DNA of 64,000 nucleotides from Desulfobacca_B sp046538075 (GCA_046538075.1 JBKHJN010000009.1:19416-83415), one strand, 5' to 3'; positions 16,055-24,707 are shown, counted from the first letter of the stretch. Program-made: numbers and translations. The notes: a model not told the origin generated them from the letters alone.

Positions 16055-17283
16055 TCATCCAGAATCACGTTATTCGGGACCACCACCACGCCTCCTTCGC
16101 TGATCGGGAAACGCCGGGCGTCGGCTTCGTGATCAGTGCCGATGGTAAAACCGGCCGGCACCTGGACCCCTTCCTCAATAACCGCCCGGTGGATGCGGGC
16201 CCGGGGCCCGATGTAAACATCGTCCCAAATGATGGATTCGGTCACTTCCGCATAGTGGTCAATGCGGACATTGGGGGACAGGATCGAGCGGCGCACCGTA
16301 GCCCCGCTGATAATACAGCCGCCGGACAGCAAGGAGTCTTCGACCATGGCAGGCCGGAGATTCCCTGGTTCGCCGGCGTAAATGGTCTTGGCCGGGGGAG
16401 ACTGGCGCTGATAGGTCCGGATGGGCCATTCCTGGTCATATAAGTTGAAGAGGGGGTCGAGGGCGACTAGGTCCATGTTGGCCTCAAAATAGGCATCGAT
16501 GCGGCCGATGTCCCGCCAGTAGCGGACCGTGTTTTTATCCTTGCCCCGAAAACTGTAAGCGTACACCCGATCGCGGCCCACCATCGCCGGGATAATATTT
16601 TTACCGAAATCATGGGCGCTATCGGCCTGCCGGGAGTCGCGGATAACTTCCTGGACCAACTTTTCGGTGTTGAATATATACACCCCCATGGACCCCAAGG
16701 CATGTTCCGGATCACCCGGGATAGAGGGCGGATCTTGCGGTTTTTCCAAGAAATCGATGATTCTCTGGTCCTCGTCAATATGGATAATGCCAAAGGCGCT
16801 GCCTTCGTGGCGGGGAATCTTGACACAGCCGGCGGTGAGTTCGGCATCCTTTTCCAGGTGGAATTTTAACATGTCCAGATAATCCATTTTATAAACGTGA
16901 TCACCGGAAAGGATCAGCGTCCACCGGGGCCGCTCCTCTTGAAGGATATTGATGTTCTGGTAGATGGAATCCGCCGTGCCGCGATACCAGCGGTTGACCA
17001 TAACCTGCTGGGGAGGTACACTGCGGATAAATTCCCCCATCTCCGGTTGCAGAATATGCCAGCCCAGAGTCAGGTGTTGGTCCAGGGAGAGGCTGCCATA
17101 TTGGGTCAGCACATAGATGCGCCGGATGCCGGAATTGATACAGTTGGAAAGAGTAAAATCGATGATCTTGTAGATGCCCCCAAAAGTGATGGCCGGCTTG
17201 GCCTTGTCGCGGGTCAAGGGATAAAGCCGCTCGCCCCGCCCGCCAGCCATAATCAGCGTCGTCAGTTGCTGTAATTTTTGCAT
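16051..17283 (-). CDS. glgC: Glucose-1-phosphate adenylyltransferase
   Basis: Makes ADP-glucose for glycogen synthesis. The N-terminal nucleotidyltransferase signature GGRGERLYPLTRDKAKPA is followed by YRGTADSIYQN, the LSGDHVYKMDY catalytic stretch and EKPQDPP. The C-terminal third is a left-handed beta-helix with repeated hexapeptide units used for allosteric control. 410 residues is usual. It overlaps the next gene by 4 bases and lies 9 bases behind the response regulator gene, so the three form one operon. No other glg genes are present here. Confidence 0.94.
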   Translation of the reverse strand: MQKLQQLTTLIMAGGRGERLYPLTRDKAKPAITFGGIYKIIDFTLSNCINSGIRRIYVLTQYGSLSLDQHLTLGWHILQPEMGEFIRSVPPQQVMVNRWYRGTADSIYQNINILQEERPRWTLILSGDHVYKMDYLDMLKFHLEKDAELTAGCVKIPRHEGSAFGIIHIDEDQRIIDFLEKPQDPPSIPGDPEHALGSMGVYIFNTEKLVQEVIRDSRQADSAHDFGKNIIPAMVGRDRVYAYSFRGKDKNTVRYWRDIGRIDAYFEANMDLVALDPLFNLYDQEWPIRTYQRQSPPAKTIYAGEPGNLRPAMVEDSLLSGGCIISGATVRRSILSPNVRIDHYAEVTESIIWDDVYIGPRARIHRAVIEEGVQVPAGFTIGTDHEADARRFPISEGGVVVVPNNVILDE

Positions 17284-17292
17284 GGACTAAAC

Positions 17293-17646
17293 CTATTCTA
17301 AAAGTTCTTTGATCTTCTGTTTGAGTTCACTAAGATCGCTGGATTTGACGATATAGGCATTGGCGGCCCAAGTCATAAAATCTTGTTTGTATTGTGAGTA
17401 GGCGGTGTTTAAGATTACCGGCAAGCCCTCTCTCATGCCGATAATGCGGGGCAGCAGTTCCACTCCGGTCATGCCCGGCATGCGAATATCCAACACTACC
17501 AAGTCTAACGGTTCATTGCGTTCAATAATCTTAATCGCTTCCATGGCGTCTGCTGCGGTCAGCACCTGGTAGCCTTCTTCAGTTAATTCCTCGCTGAGGA
17601 GGAGGCGGATTTTTTCATCATCATCGACTACCAGAATTACTTTCAT
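17293..17646 (-). CDS. Single-domain response regulator (CheY-like receiver)
   Basis: 117 residues, only a receiver domain. The acidic pocket is DDD at 8-10, the phospho-acceptor is Asp53 (VLDIRMPG), the Thr/Ser switch is Thr81 (NTAYS), and Lys101 (IVKSSD) completes the site. There is no output domain, so it acts by protein contact. The gene has its own promoter and an AGGAGG-type site and is followed within 9 bases by glgC, which is an uncommon neighbour for a receiver. Confidence 0.92.
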   Translation of the reverse strand: MKVILVVDDDEKIRLLLSEELTEEGYQVLTAADAMEAIKIIERNEPLDLVVLDIRMPGMTGVELLPRIIGMREGLPVILNTAYSQYKQDFMTWAANAYIVKSSDLSELKQKIKELLE

Positions 17647-17680
17647 AGCACCTCCTCATAGCTTGTTTGGATCATATTAT

Positions 17681-17709
17681 AATATAAACTCATTCCCCTG
17701 ACCTGACAA
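17681..17709 (-). promoter_or_regulatory. Sigma-70-like promoter of the response regulator-glgC operon
   Basis: On the minus strand TTGTCA, a 17-base spacer and TATATT lie about 35 bases upstream of the response regulator start. Each element matches consensus at five of six positions. Confidence 0.65.
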
Positions 17710-17899
17710 GGACAGAGGCTAAATTAACTGCCAGGCAATTTATCCGGGGTAGAAGAATTGGGACCGATAACCGTGGTGGGGTGGCCGAAATCTTGCCCTC
17801 CATAGCGGTTGCCGGCTAACGCGGCCCTGCATTGACAATCGAAAAATATTTTATCTACTCCCCTGCAGGCATTAACAGAGAGCCGGGTAAATTGACAAT
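17710..17899. other. Intergenic region without recognised genes
   Basis: About 190 bases between the 3' end of the CFeSP-like gene and the promoter of the response regulator operon, both read leftward. A small open frame spans it but lacks any family features, so I treat it as noncoding. Confidence 0.35.
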
Positions 17900-18529
17900 T
17901 CAACCGCCCTCTGGGGGTAGCCACTGGTCGGCGAAAAACAGCGGCAATTCCGCTGCACATATAGGTCCTACCTGGATTTGCCAGCCAGTCTGGTCCGCCA
18001 AAGATTCCCGGAGGGGAGCACAAAGCCCCGGGATAACCAGTTGCCGATGATCAACCTTGGCCCCCAGATCGTATTCCTGTAGGCCTCTTGCTAGCCGGAT
18101 GGGGGTAAAGGTCTCATAGATTACGGCCATATCGACTGTATCACCCCGGCAGTCGATCAGCAATAAATAAAAGGGGCTGATGGTAGTAGCCAGCACCGCA
18201 GTGAGCACTGTCAGGGTAAGTTCGCTGTTGCTGCTGACCAGAACCGGAGTATGAGGGCCGGGGGTATTGATCTCAAACAACCCTGGGGCCGTCGGCTGCG
18301 GCAGGGCCATGGATTCCACCGGCGGCAGCCAGTCTCCGGCAGTCAGAGCCAGTTTCAGGGCATAGCGTTTCTGAGGGGAAAGATTACGACAATCATCCAA
18401 TTTCAAAGTGCCATTATTGAGCTGGGAGAGGAAATGTTCGGCGCTATCCAGGCCCACTGCCCGACATTCCTCTGGATCAAGATAGGGCAGCCATTGCATC
18501 TGCGATAGATATAAATTAGCCGGCGGCAT
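17900..18529 (-). CDS. Orphan homologue of the corrinoid iron-sulfur protein large subunit (AcsC/CdhE-like), internally deleted
   Basis: 209 residues. From about residue 93 it follows the C-terminal corrinoid-binding domain of the acetyl-CoA pathway CFeSP: PVLVSSNSELTLTV, PFYLLLIDCRGDTVDMA, KVDHRQLVIPGL and GWQIQVGP are collinear with that domain. The first 62 residues resemble the CFeSP 4Fe-4S domain (LPYLDPEEC... LKLDDCRNLS), but of four cluster Cys only C22 and C47 remain. The large TIM-barrel middle domain of AcsC is absent. It could be a corrinoid carrier, a chaperone or a regulator of the pathway; its function is unknown. A CAGGAG site precedes the ATG, and a promoter lies upstream. No acs or cdh genes are near. 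Confidence 0.65.
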   Translation of the reverse strand: MPPANLYLSQMQWLPYLDPEECRAVGLDSAEHFLSQLNNGTLKLDDCRNLSPQKRYALKLALTAGDWLPPVESMALPQPTAPGLFEINTPGPHTPVLVSSNSELTLTVLTAVLATTISPFYLLLIDCRGDTVDMAVIYETFTPIRLARGLQEYDLGAKVDHRQLVIPGLCAPLRESLADQTGWQIQVGPICAAELPLFFADQWLPPEGG

Positions 18530-18589
18530 AATTAACTCCTGGTCAAGATCAAGGGAGGGAACTGATCTGCCTGAAATTACAGCTTCATT

Positions 18590-18618
18590 ACCATAACAGA
18601 AATAGCGATGCGGGTCAA
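18590..18618 (-). promoter_or_regulatory. Probable promoter of the CFeSP-like gene
   Basis: TTGACC, a 17-base spacer and TATGGT on the minus strand, 60 bases upstream of the start codon. It stands back to back with the DUF4416 promoter in the 192-base divergent gap. Confidence 0.55.
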
Positions 18619-18671
18619 ACCTCCGACCAGATAATGATTGCCGCGCGGCAGGCTCCTGGGTAAAATTTATA

Positions 18672-18700
18672 TTGACTTCCCCCCGGGGTTTTCTTAGAAT
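18672..18700 (+). promoter_or_regulatory. Promoter of the DUF4416-yicC-remA-gmk operon
   Basis: TTGACT, a 17-base spacer and TAGAAT, both five of six matches to consensus. The predicted transcription start (near 18707) would lie only about 15 bases ahead of the first ATG. The block around the -35 (ATATTGACTTCCCC) recurs at the ATP synthase promoter near 24394. Confidence 0.7.
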
Positions 18701-18721
18701 AGGGGACCGCCTAAATTAGTG

Positions 18722-19264
18722 ATGAGTATTCCAGGCAAACCTTTACCGGTCAAGCCGCTGGTGAGTATAATTTTTGCTCAGCCAGAGGCGGAAGCAAACC
18801 TTCTGGCCGAGCTAATGACTTGGCTTGGTCCGGCCGATCTGGTTAGCCCCTGGTGGCCGTTTACCCACACTGCTTATTATATGCCGGAAATGGGGCCCAA
18901 ACTGTGGCGTCGGCTGATGTCTTTTCTGCATCTGGCCCAACCGGGGGAACTGCCGCAATGGAAACTATTTACCAATAGCCTGGAGTGCCGCTATTCCCTA
19001 GGGGAACGGCGGCCCATCAATATCGATCCGGGGTATGTGGCCCGGGAGCGGTTGGTGTTGGCCACCGGCAAAAACTTCGTACATCGCCTTTATCTAGACC
19101 ACGGCATTTATGGGGACTTAACCTTAACTTACCACCAAGGCGGGTTTCAGCCTTTGCCCTGGACCTATCCTGATTATGCCAGTTCTCCGCTGTTGGATTT
19201 TTTAAATCAGGCGCGCAAGAAATATCTCTGGCAATTACAGGCCTTAAAAGCAGAATTAACTTGA
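18722..19264 (+). CDS. DUF4416 family protein
   Basis: 180 residues (a GTG one codon upstream is the alternative start). It matches the DUF4416 pattern: LVSIIFAQPEA at the N-terminus, then a TNSLECRY stretch, NIDPGYVARERLVLATGKNF, HRLYLDHGIYGDLTL and PWTYPDYAS. This family has no proven function; it is found mainly in Desulfobacterota and related phyla, often next to yicC and gmk as here. It starts an operon with yicC 43 bases behind it. No Shine-Dalgarno sequence is evident. Confidence 0.85.
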   Translation: MSIPGKPLPVKPLVSIIFAQPEAEANLLAELMTWLGPADLVSPWWPFTHTAYYMPEMGPKLWRRLMSFLHLAQPGELPQWKLFTNSLECRYSLGERRPINIDPGYVARERLVLATGKNFVHRLYLDHGIYGDLTLTYHQGGFQPLPWTYPDYASSPLLDFLNQARKKYLWQLQALKAELT

Positions 19265-19307
19265 ATTATAATTTGGTGTTAGGCCTCGGCCACCCGGACT
19301 TTTGAAC

Positions 19308-20192
19308 ATGATCAGAAGCATGACTGCCTTTGGCCGCGGCGAGGCCGAGAATTCCCAAAAAAGAATAATAGTGGAAATCCGCACGCTGAACCATCGATTT
19401 CTGGATTTACATTTTCGCCTCCCCCGAAAGTTTTTAGGACTGGAGGACCGCCTCAGGAAGCTGTTAAAATCCGCAATCCTTCGGGGACGGGTGGAATTAA
19501 CCCTGGAACATGTGCCCTTGGAAGAGGGTACCAAAGGTTTAGTCCTGGATCGAACCTTGCTGCGGGAAGCCCAGGAGATCCTGGAGGAATTGCGGCAAAC
19601 CTGTGCCATTCCGGAACCCTTGCAGCTGGAGCATTTTTTGCACTTCCCGGACCTGATTACCTCTCAGGAGAAGGGCGCCGCAGAAGAGGAGGACACTTGG
19701 GAAGTCCTGTCTCAGGCTGTGCTTCAGGCACTGGAGGCAGTGGAAGCCATGCGTCAGGCGGAAGGGAAAAACCTGGAAACCGATCTGCAGCAGCGCCTTG
19801 CCTTGATAAATCGCCAGGTGGGGGAAATTCAGGCCCAGGCCATAGAAGTGCCGCGGCTTTATCGGGAGCGTCTGGAGGCCCGGTTGGCCCAGTTGCTCCC
19901 CGAACAACCCCCGGTGGACGAGACTCGCCTGCTGCAGGAAGTGGCTCTGCTGGTGGATCGGGCTGACATCAGCGAGGAATTGACCCGGTTGCGCAGCCAT
20001 CTGGAGCAGTTCCACCAGCATCTGGCCGGTTCCGGGGCGGTGGGCCGCCGGCTGGATTTCCTCCTGCAGGAGATGTATCGGGAGATCAACACCATCGGGG
20101 CCAAGGCCAATGAGCTGAAGATCTCCCAGGCCGTGGTAGAACTAAAAAACGAGCTAGAACGTTTGCGGGAGCAGGTCCAAAATATTGAATAA
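19308..20192 (+). CDS. yicC: YicC family endoribonuclease
   Basis: 294 residues starting MIRSMTAFGRGE, the highly conserved YicC beginning; a TTG two codons upstream is unlikely. The middle is coiled coil, and the C-terminal part holds the conserved block TRLRSHLEQF... GRRLDFLLQEMYREINTIGAKAN. YicC-type proteins are endoribonucleases in bacteria that act on small RNAs. Its place before the remA-like gene and gmk is a very common gene order. Confidence 0.94.
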   Translation: MIRSMTAFGRGEAENSQKRIIVEIRTLNHRFLDLHFRLPRKFLGLEDRLRKLLKSAILRGRVELTLEHVPLEEGTKGLVLDRTLLREAQEILEELRQTCAIPEPLQLEHFLHFPDLITSQEKGAAEEEDTWEVLSQAVLQALEAVEAMRQAEGKNLETDLQQRLALINRQVGEIQAQAIEVPRLYRERLEARLAQLLPEQPPVDETRLLQEVALLVDRADISEELTRLRSHLEQFHQHLAGSGAVGRRLDFLLQEMYREINTIGAKANELKISQAVVELKNELERLREQVQNIE

Positions 20193-20239
20193 TTAGTTAG
20201 TATTATTAAAAAATGAACCCTTCATTAGCGTGCCCCATC

Positions 20240-20521
20240 ATGTCCAACAAAGAGAATTATTCGGTCAACATCGGCTTTGGCAACCTGGTGCTTTCCCACC
20301 GGGTAGTAGCTATTGTCACTCCAGGGTCAGCGCCCATGAAACGGCTGCGGGAAGAGGCCAAAACCCGGGAACGGCTCATCGATGCCACGCATGGCCGCAA
20401 GACCCGGTCCATTATTGTGATGGATAGCAATCACATCGTGCTTTCCGCGGTTCAGCCCGAGACTCTGTGCCAACGCCTTAATGGAGATCATCAGGGTATA
20501 AGGGGCAAGAAAGACGAGTAA
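20240..20521 (+). CDS. remA: RemA-like DUF370 protein
   Basis: About 93 residues from this ATG (an ATG 9 codons upstream is also open; neither has a clear ribosome-binding site). The core VNIGFGNLVLSHRVVAIV, SAPMKRL, LIDATHGRKTR and IIVMDSNHIVLSAVQPET follows the RemA/DUF370 family, small ring-forming DNA-binding proteins that control matrix genes in Bacillus. In Gram-negative anaerobes the role is not known. The gene lies directly before gmk: the gmk GTG follows its stop codon without a gap. Confidence 0.88.
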   Translation: MSNKENYSVNIGFGNLVLSHRVVAIVTPGSAPMKRLREEAKTRERLIDATHGRKTRSIIVMDSNHIVLSAVQPETLCQRLNGDHQGIRGKKDE

Positions 20522-21130
20522 GTGAGAGGTCAGATTTTTGTGATCTCGGGTTCCTCCGGGTCAGGGAAGACCTCTTTACTGCAGGAACTGTTGGCGGGAG
20601 ATTCCAGGCTGCGGTTCTCAGTCTCTTATACCACCCGGAAACCGCGTCCCCACGAGGTTCACGGTCAAGACTACTTCTTTGTCAACCCGGATGAATTCCA
20701 ACGCCTGATCCGGCAAGGCCGGCTGATCGAATGGGTGAAACAGTTCGGCTATTATTATGGCACTTCCAAAGATTGGGTGGACCAGGCCCTGGGCGAGGGG
20801 CAAGATTTAGTCTTTGATATTGAAATCCACGGCGCCCGGCAACTTAAAGGTCTCTACCCCGACGACACCTTTGTCTTTATCCTGCCCCCCTCCCTAGCGG
20901 AACTGGAACGGCGCCTGCGCCGGCGTGGAGATGTGTCTGAGGCTGAATTGCAGCAGCGCCTGCAGCGAGCCCAACGAGAGCTGCAGGAGGTAGAGTGGTA
21001 TGATTACGCGGTTGTAAATGACGATTTCTCTCAGGCGCTATCCCAGCTGCAAGCTATTGTCCAAGCCTCCCGCTCCCGCACCGCTTGGGTGTGGCCCCAG
21101 ATCAGGACCCGGTTCCAGCTGCCCTCCTAA
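20522..21130 (+). CDS. gmk: Guanylate kinase
   Basis: Phosphorylates GMP to GDP. The P-loop GSSGSGKTSL is at 10-19, followed by the GMP-binding block SYTTRKPRPHEVHGQDYFF and the lid region RRRGDVSEAELQQRL. 202 residues. It starts with GTG immediately after the remA-like stop codon, which implies coupled translation. rpoZ, often next in this order, is absent. Confidence 0.96.
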   Translation: MRGQIFVISGSSGSGKTSLLQELLAGDSRLRFSVSYTTRKPRPHEVHGQDYFFVNPDEFQRLIRQGRLIEWVKQFGYYYGTSKDWVDQALGEGQDLVFDIEIHGARQLKGLYPDDTFVFILPPSLAELERRLRRRGDVSEAELQQRLQRAQRELQEVEWYDYAVVNDDFSQALSQLQAIVQASRSRTAWVWPQIRTRFQLPS

Positions 21131-21319
21131 AATATTGCTCATCCTGCGGTTGGGCAAAATCACCTGTCCCTAAATTTAACTGTTATAATTAATACCCATA
21201 GGTTCTGCTCTCAATAAATGTCGGCAGCACTCCTCTCTGGCATCTAATAAACAGATTTTTCTTATCTTTCCTTAAAATAATTGTTAAACTTTCTATAAAA
21301 CTGTGCATAAGAGAAACCT

Positions 21320-21599
21320 ATGGATCTCAAAATCTTCTTTACGGTTTTTCTGGCCATCTTCCTGGCCAAGCTGGGAGACAAGACCCAATTGTCTATCCTG
21401 CTGTTGGCAAGCTGATAAAGGGGTTAATAAACTAGTGGTGTTTGTGGGCTCTGCCGCCGCGCTGATCCTGGCTTCCCTTATTGCCGTAGTGCTGGGGTCG
21501 CAGCTTAACCACTGGATTCCACCCACACTTTTAAAAGTTGTCGCCGGCCTCGGTTTTATCGCCATTGGCCTGGTTATTATCTGGGGGGTGCGAACCTAA
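21320..21599 (+). pseudogene. GDT1/TMEM165-type cation transporter half, split by a frameshift
   Basis: The first frame gives 31 residues, MDLKIFFTVFLAIFLAKLGD followed by KTQLSILLLAS, with the family's E/K-L-GDKTQ motif, then TGA at 21413. The next frame resumes at once with DKGVNKLVVFVGSAAALILA and continues through IPPTLLKVVAGLGFIAIG to 21599. Together they make one intact single-repeat GDT1 protein of about 92 residues, as found in bacteria where two halves pair for Mn2+/Ca2+ export. The junction (AGC-TGA-TAA-AGG) needs a one-base shift. It may be a true disruption, a sequencing error or, less likely, recoding. Confidence 0.7.
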
Positions 21600-21705
21600 C
21601 CGGATATCAGCCGGGAACTTTGGTGGGTAAATTATCTATCCTGGTCGGCCTGATGATTTTTTGAGGATGATATTTGTCCCGGAAGTCAAGGGAGGGAGTA
21701 AGGAT

Positions 21706-24198
21706 ATGGCGAATAAACCAACCAGGCAGTCAGAATGGAACCAGCTTTCGGATGACTGGGAATCACGCGCCAACCTGGAGACCGATCATTACGAAGAACT
21801 GCTGCTCTTCAATGAAATTGCCACCATTACCGCTCAGTCCCTGGGTGTTCAGGAAGTGATCGACCAGGTATTGAACCGGGTCCTGCAATTTTTGGGGGTG
21901 GCGGCGGGAATCCTGCTGCTTTGGGATCAACCCGGAGGTCGCCTCAGCCATGCCGCCTCCCAGGGTTTTCCCGACCATTATCTGGTCAAGATCGGTGAAG
22001 CTCACATCGAAAAGGTTATTGGCCCCTATCTACTGCAAGCCACCCAGCCGTTGATCATTCATGATGCCGCTAACGACCCGCGTCTGCAGACCTCCACCTT
22101 TTCCGATTTTATTCGGAAGGAACCACGTTTTCAGGCCATGGTCAGCATCCCCCTCAGGCATCGGGAACGGATGATCGGTTTCCTCAACCTGGCCGATGAA
22201 AGTGCGGCCCCTTTCTCATTTACACGCAAGAAATTCTTTGGCATCCTGGGCAACCAAATCGGTCTGGCCATCGACAATGCCCGCCTCTCCAACGAGTTGC
22301 GCCGTTCCGAACGGCGCTACCGGCGGATTTTCGAAGGCTCCAAGGATATGATTTTCGTCACCGACCGGGAAGGCCGCCTGTTGGATCTCAATCCGGCCGG
22401 GGTGGAACTGCTGGGCTTTCCATCCAAATACCAGGCTCTGCGGCTCGGCAGCCTCTCGGCCATTTTTGAAAACCCGGAAGACTGGGGAAAATTTCAACGC
22501 CAGGTAGAATACCGCGGATTTGTCCGCGATCTGGAAACTTCTCTGCTGCACCGCGATGGGGCCCGGGTGCAAGTCCTGTTAACCGGGATTGTCCGCAAAA
22601 AAAGAGACGGACAGATCACCGGGTACGAAGGCATAGTTAAGGACATCACCGAGCGCAAACGCATTGAACAGGAAATTTTAAAGGAGAAAAAGACTACCGA
22701 AGGCATTTTAGAGGGGATGCCGGTTCCGACTTTTGTCATCAACCGGGATCATCAGATCATTTATTGGAACCGGGCCTGCGAAGAGTTGACCGGCTATCGA
22801 CGCCAGGAACTGCTGGGCAGCTACCGCCTGTGGCTGCCCTTTGCCCTGCATGAACGCTCCAGCATGGCCAACCTGGTAGTGGAACAGAATATCGAAGCAT
22901 TGAAGCGCTTCTATGGTGATAAGAGTTTAAAGAAATCACCAAACCTGCCGGGGGCCTATGAAGCCTATGAACGCTTTGAAAATCTGCGCCGGCCCCAGGA
23001 GCGCTATCTGTATTCCACCGCTTCTCCGATCTACGACGAACAGGGCCAGATCCAAGGTGCAGTGCAGTCCATCCTGGATATGACCGAGCGCGAAAAACTG
23101 GGCCAATATCTGAGGGAATCAGAAGAAAAATATCGCTGTCTGGTGGAAACCTCCCTGGATGGCATAGCTCTACACGCCCACAAGAAACTGCTTTATGCCA
23201 ATAAGGCTTGCCTGGAAATATTCGGCTACGCTAACCAAGAGGAATTATTGGGGGTGGATTTTCTCAGCCTCATTGCCCCCGCCTACCACCAAGCGATTCT
23301 GCGGCGGCTACCGGGGATCAGCCGCCGGAAAGGCCCCCCCCGAATCTTTGAACTGAAAGGAATCAAAAAAGACGGCACCGAATTTGACATTGAGGTAATA
23401 ACCTTTCCCACTTACTTTGCCGGCCAGTCCGCGCTCCAGACCCATATTCGCGATATTACTGAAAAAAAGAGGTTGGAGGAGCAGCTTATCCGCTCTGAAA
23501 AAATGGTGGCCCTGGGGCAATTGGCCGCCGGCGTAGCCCATGAAATTAATAATCCCCTGGGCGGCATCCTGGTCTATGGCCATCTTCTTTTGGAGGATCT
23601 GGGGCCGGATAGGCCAGAGCGCCCCAATGTGGAAAAAATTATCCGGGAAGCCACCCGCTGTCAGGAGATTATCAAGGGATTATTGGATTTTTCCCGTCAG
23701 TTGCCCTCGAAAATGGTGCTGACCGATATTAATACAGTCCTGGAAGAAGTCTTGTCTCTGGTAGAAAACCATCTGATCTTCAATAATGTTACTGTCTACC
23801 GGCAATTCAGCCCTAATCTGCCTCCTCTTAAGGCTGACAAAAACAAACTGGAGCAGGTCTTCATCAACCTGTTAATCAATGCTGCCGAAGCAGTTAAAGG
23901 AGATGGCACCCTGACCGTTTCCACCAACCTTATCCAGAAAAGCGACATCATCGAAATCCGGATCACTGATTCCGGACCCGGCATCCCGGAGGCTTACTTG
24001 AACCGGCTTTTCGACCCGTTCTTTACCACCAAAGAAGTGGGCCGCGGCGTGGGGCTGGGGCTGTCGATCAGTTACGGTATTATTCGCAAACACAGGGGGC
24101 GGATTTACGTTGACACCTCGGTGACTCCGGGCACGACCTTTGTGATAGAGTTGCCCTCCCATAAGCCCACCGAACCCTTAGATGGATCTTATTTCTAA
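21706..24198 (+). CDS. Cytoplasmic GAF/PAS sensor histidine kinase
   Basis: 830 residues from the ATG with a GGGAGGGAG site; the open frame extends 15 codons upstream. Order: GAF domain (about 45-200, LNLADESA... IGLAIDNARLSNELRR), then at least three PAS domains (about 205-330, 335-465, 475-590, each ending in DITER/DMTERE/DITEKK), then HisKA with the phospho-acceptor His612 (GVAHEINNPLGG) and a HATPase domain (NLLINAAEAV, DSGPGI, GVGLGLSISYGI). No membrane spans, so it senses a cytoplasmic signal. No partner regulator is adjacent; the single-domain regulator 4 kb to the left is a possible but unproven partner. Confidence 0.93.
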   Translation: MANKPTRQSEWNQLSDDWESRANLETDHYEELLLFNEIATITAQSLGVQEVIDQVLNRVLQFLGVAAGILLLWDQPGGRLSHAASQGFPDHYLVKIGEAHIEKVIGPYLLQATQPLIIHDAANDPRLQTSTFSDFIRKEPRFQAMVSIPLRHRERMIGFLNLADESAAPFSFTRKKFFGILGNQIGLAIDNARLSNELRRSERRYRRIFEGSKDMIFVTDREGRLLDLNPAGVELLGFPSKYQALRLGSLSAIFENPEDWGKFQRQVEYRGFVRDLETSLLHRDGARVQVLLTGIVRKKRDGQITGYEGIVKDITERKRIEQEILKEKKTTEGILEGMPVPTFVINRDHQIIYWNRACEELTGYRRQELLGSYRLWLPFALHERSSMANLVVEQNIEALKRFYGDKSLKKSPNLPGAYEAYERFENLRRPQERYLYSTASPIYDEQGQIQGAVQSILDMTEREKLGQYLRESEEKYRCLVETSLDGIALHAHKKLLYANKACLEIFGYANQEELLGVDFLSLIAPAYHQAILRRLPGISRRKGPPRIFELKGIKKDGTEFDIEVITFPTYFAGQSALQTHIRDITEKKRLEEQLIRSEKMVALGQLAAGVAHEINNPLGGILVYGHLLLEDLGPDRPERPNVEKIIREATRCQEIIKGLLDFSRQLPSKMVLTDINTVLEEVLSLVENHLIFNNVTVYRQFSPNLPPLKADKNKLEQVFINLLINAAEAVKGDGTLTVSTNLIQKSDIIEIRITDSGPGIPEAYLNRLFDPFFTTKEVGRGVGLGLSISYGIIRKHRGRIYVDTSVTPGTTFVIELPSHKPTEPLDGSYF

Positions 24199-24395
24199 AC
24201 CGGGTGGGCAGCTAGGCGGTGGATGTAGACCCCTGAGGATGACCGGGCAAACAGTCCCCTATCATCAAGCTGGGGTTTGGGACCTCAATTTGGACCATAC
24301 AGCCGGTCTGAAAAAAATTTATCTGGTCTAAGTCTCATCCAGGATAAGTCAATTGATCGCCCGCCGGCAAAAAAATCGGGGCCAAGAAAAAAATA

Positions 24396-24424
24396 TTGAC
24401 TTCCCCGAGAGGGTATGGTAGGTT
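24396..24424 (+). promoter_or_regulatory. Probable promoter of the ATP synthase Fo genes
   Basis: TTGACT, a 17-base spacer and TAGGTT about 58 bases ahead of the atpI-like start. It shares the ATATTGACTTCCCC block with the DUF4416 promoter. The 284-base gap after the histidine kinase holds no gene. Confidence 0.5.
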
Positions 24425-24482
24425 CACATGTGAGTTTTTGCACGAACTATACTCCCCGGCTGGTTTAATTAGGGGATGTTAT

Positions 24483-24707
24483 TTGGAAAAAAACACCAAA
24501 GAATATCTAAAGGAGTTATTTCAAGGTCTCTATCGGGCCAGTGCGATCGGCTTGTCCTTGGTGTTGGCGATATTTATTGGTGCAGGCATTGGCTATTACT
24601 TGTCGGAATATTTTGACAATAAAATCTTTTTCTATCTGGGCCTGATTCTGGGGATTGTGGCGGGATTCCGCAATCTTTATATCATGAGCAAGCGGACCAA
24701 ACTCTGA
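24483..24707 (+). CDS. Small AtpI/AtpZ-like ATP synthase assembly protein
   Basis: 74 residues with two membrane spans (SAIGLSLVLAIFIGAGIGYYL and FFYLGLILGIVAGF) separated by SEYFDNK, then RNLYIMSKR. This is the form of the AtpZ/AtpI proteins that precede Fo genes and help c-ring assembly or Mg2+ supply. The TTG start is chosen because AGGGGA stands 7 bases upstream; the upstream part of the frame has no similarity. It opens the operon, and the next gene starts one base after its stop. Confidence 0.78.
   Translation: MEKNTKEYLKELFQGLYRASAIGLSLVLAIFIGAGIGYYLSEYFDNKIFFYLGLILGIVAGFRNLYIMSKRTKL

Noticed and set aside
17724..18023. 99-codon minus-strand frame beside the CFeSP-like gene
   Set aside because: It overlaps the 3' end of that gene in another frame, and no similarity or start signal is seen.
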